Assembly (NCBI GenBank): GCA_036250225.1
Contig: JAPZLL010000021.1
Span: 372,001 to 436,000 of the forward strand
DNA from: Cercophora sp. LCS_1
Lineage: Eukaryota > Ascomycota > Sordariomycetes > Sordariales > Lasiosphaeriaceae
Direction: 5' to 3'
DNA length: 64,000 nt
The stretch's first letter is position 1. Each line of letters opens with the position of its first letter. Under the pieces are notes generated by a model, which was not told the origin of the DNA, ran no database searches, and worked only from the letters and a program-made list of their open reading frames with translations. This document shows, piece by piece, positions 63,082 to 64,000 of this stretch. The position numbers and the translations under genes are program-made.

Positions 63082-63798
63082 ATGGCATCCCCACCCAAAG
63101 TCCGTTTCTCAAACCCCAGCGTCACCTCCTCCGATAAAGCCCTCCCCTGGGAACTCCCCGTCCCCGTCTGCCCCTTTTGGGACACGATAAAATACTGCTA
63201 CGCGACCGCCTTTCTCGGCAGCTTCTCCGCCTCCGAACTCGCCTCCCTCCCGATTGATCCCAACTCCAACCCGCCCAACAACGAGAAATGGGCCCTTCTC
63301 CTCTCCCTGCTTCAAGCCAAACTGTCTTCGTCACCTGCCGATCTCGACTTCCAGTCCTGGTACGACCTCAACCTGGGCGTCTCCTGCTTCCAGGAGGAAC
63401 TCAATCTCCCCGAAGCAGAGGACACGTTCAAGGAGATGGTGCGTCGGAGCGAGGGACACAGGCCGGTTGAGATTGCAGAGCACTGTTTGGCGGACTACTA
63501 TGTACGTGTTGGGAGGTTTGAAGAGGGCGAGGCGATAGAGAGGCGAGTGGTGGCGTGGATGGACTCAAGGCCGCACTTGGGGCCGGGGACGCCGCAGGCT
63601 ATCAATGGGCGGAGGATCATTGCGCGGGCACTTTGGGGACAGGAGAGGCGGGAGGAGGCCGAAGCGTTGATGCGGGAGATTGAGAAGCTGACGGAGGAGA
63701 TGGAGGGGAAGTGGGCGGTTTACAAGGAGGAGGAAGAGAGGTTGAATGAGGTTATGAGGGCCAAGTTGGCGGTGGGGGATTATACGGGGGTTGAATAG
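63082..63798 (+). CDS. Hypothetical helical (TPR-like) protein
   Basis: Single-exon frame of 238 residues from ATG 63082; an in-frame ATG at 62932 lies in A/C-rich leader sequence and is less likely. After a short start (MASPPKVRFSNPSV) the protein is largely helical: LDFQSWYDLNLGVSCFQEEL, LPEAEDTFKEMVRRSEG, EIAEHCLADYYVRVGRFEEG and GRRIIARALWGQERREEAEA. Alternating small and aromatic positions in about 34-residue steps suggest two or three TPR or Sel1-like hairpins, which would mediate protein contacts. It ends in a Glu-rich helix (KLTEEMEGKWAVYKEEEERL). I cannot name the family. Both its long 5' leader and its 3' end are inside the window. Confidence 0.7.
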   Translation: MASPPKVRFSNPSVTSSDKALPWELPVPVCPFWDTIKYCYATAFLGSFSASELASLPIDPNSNPPNNEKWALLLSLLQAKLSSSPADLDFQSWYDLNLGVSCFQEELNLPEAEDTFKEMVRRSEGHRPVEIAEHCLADYYVRVGRFEEGEAIERRVVAWMDSRPHLGPGTPQAINGRRIIARALWGQERREEAEALMREIEKLTEEMEGKWAVYKEEEERLNEVMRAKLAVGDYTGVE

Positions 63799-64000
63799 GG
63801 TGTTAGGGATTGGCATCAGCGCCGGCAGACAAGTCGAGGTGTTGTTTTGGTGTAGGTGGCAGGTGCGATGTTTGTCGTGTTCGAGTCGGGCCCAGTTCGA
63901 GGCCGCAAACCTTGATCTAATGGAACTCGATCTAGGCATGCAATATAATGCTCAATGGCTTTTGAAGTGCATCCGAGGCCTCCGGACTACCAGTAGAGGT
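63799..64000. other. 3' flank at window edge
   Basis: Nothing recognisable in the last 200 bases. Confidence 0.5.

Noticed and set aside
1..64000. CRISPR array, bacterial operon or prokaryotic mobile element
   Set aside because: No regularly spaced repeats with spacers; intron-bearing eukaryotic genes throughout.

Overview
The window reads as nuclear DNA of a filamentous ascomycete. Genes are GC-rich and broken by short spliceosomal introns (about 46-215 nt) with GTRAGT-like donors, CTAAC-type branch sites and YAG acceptors. Typical Pezizomycotina families are present: HET, hacA/hac1, AA9 LPMO with CBM1, Ski2, and a fungal complex I accessory subunit. The hac1, complex I and LPMO proteins resemble Sordariomycete versions as I know the families, so Sordariales/Chaetomiaceae is my best guess; this is inference. 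Exon joins were worked out by hand from splice signals and reading frame.

Layout. 0-9 kb: the last codons of an MFS sugar transporter, a small unknown gene with an apparent frameshift, an unknown possibly mitochondrial protein, an AT-rich island, a gene-poor stretch with a thrice-repeated 19-mer, and a copper amine oxidase. 8.8-18.6 kb: a full HET-domain protein, a Cys-rich single-pass membrane protein, an acetate transporter of the GPR1/FUN34/YaaH family, and tRNA-Phe with an intron. 19-23.1 kb: a graveyard holding AAA+ ATPase, HET and short-chain dehydrogenase relics. 25-39 kb: a SWIRM protein, about 8 kb without a convincing gene, an F-box protein, a broken DXD glycosyltransferase, and an unknown gene with a very acidic tail. 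39.7 kb: U6 snRNA interrupted by an mRNA-type intron. 41-42.8 kb: hac1/hacA, the unfolded-protein-response bZIP factor, with its Ire1-type intron visible. 46.7-56.4 kb: a compact housekeeping block (DUF427, Did2/CHMP1, Ski2, Csm3/Swi3, complex I subunit). 57.4-58.6 kb: an AA9 LPMO-CBM1 gene whose first intron has an ATAAGT donor. 58.6-64 kb: mostly non-coding, with a diverged duplication and a final hypothetical gene.

Functional links are limited: this is a chromosomal segment, not a gene cluster. hac1 (secretory stress) and the secreted LPMO lie in the same window, Csm3 and the complex I subunit share a short divergent promoter, and Did2 and Ski2 are convergent. The strongest observations are the U6 intron with a B-box-like element, the 23-nt hac1 intron with overlapping frames downstream, and the LPMO splice-donor change.
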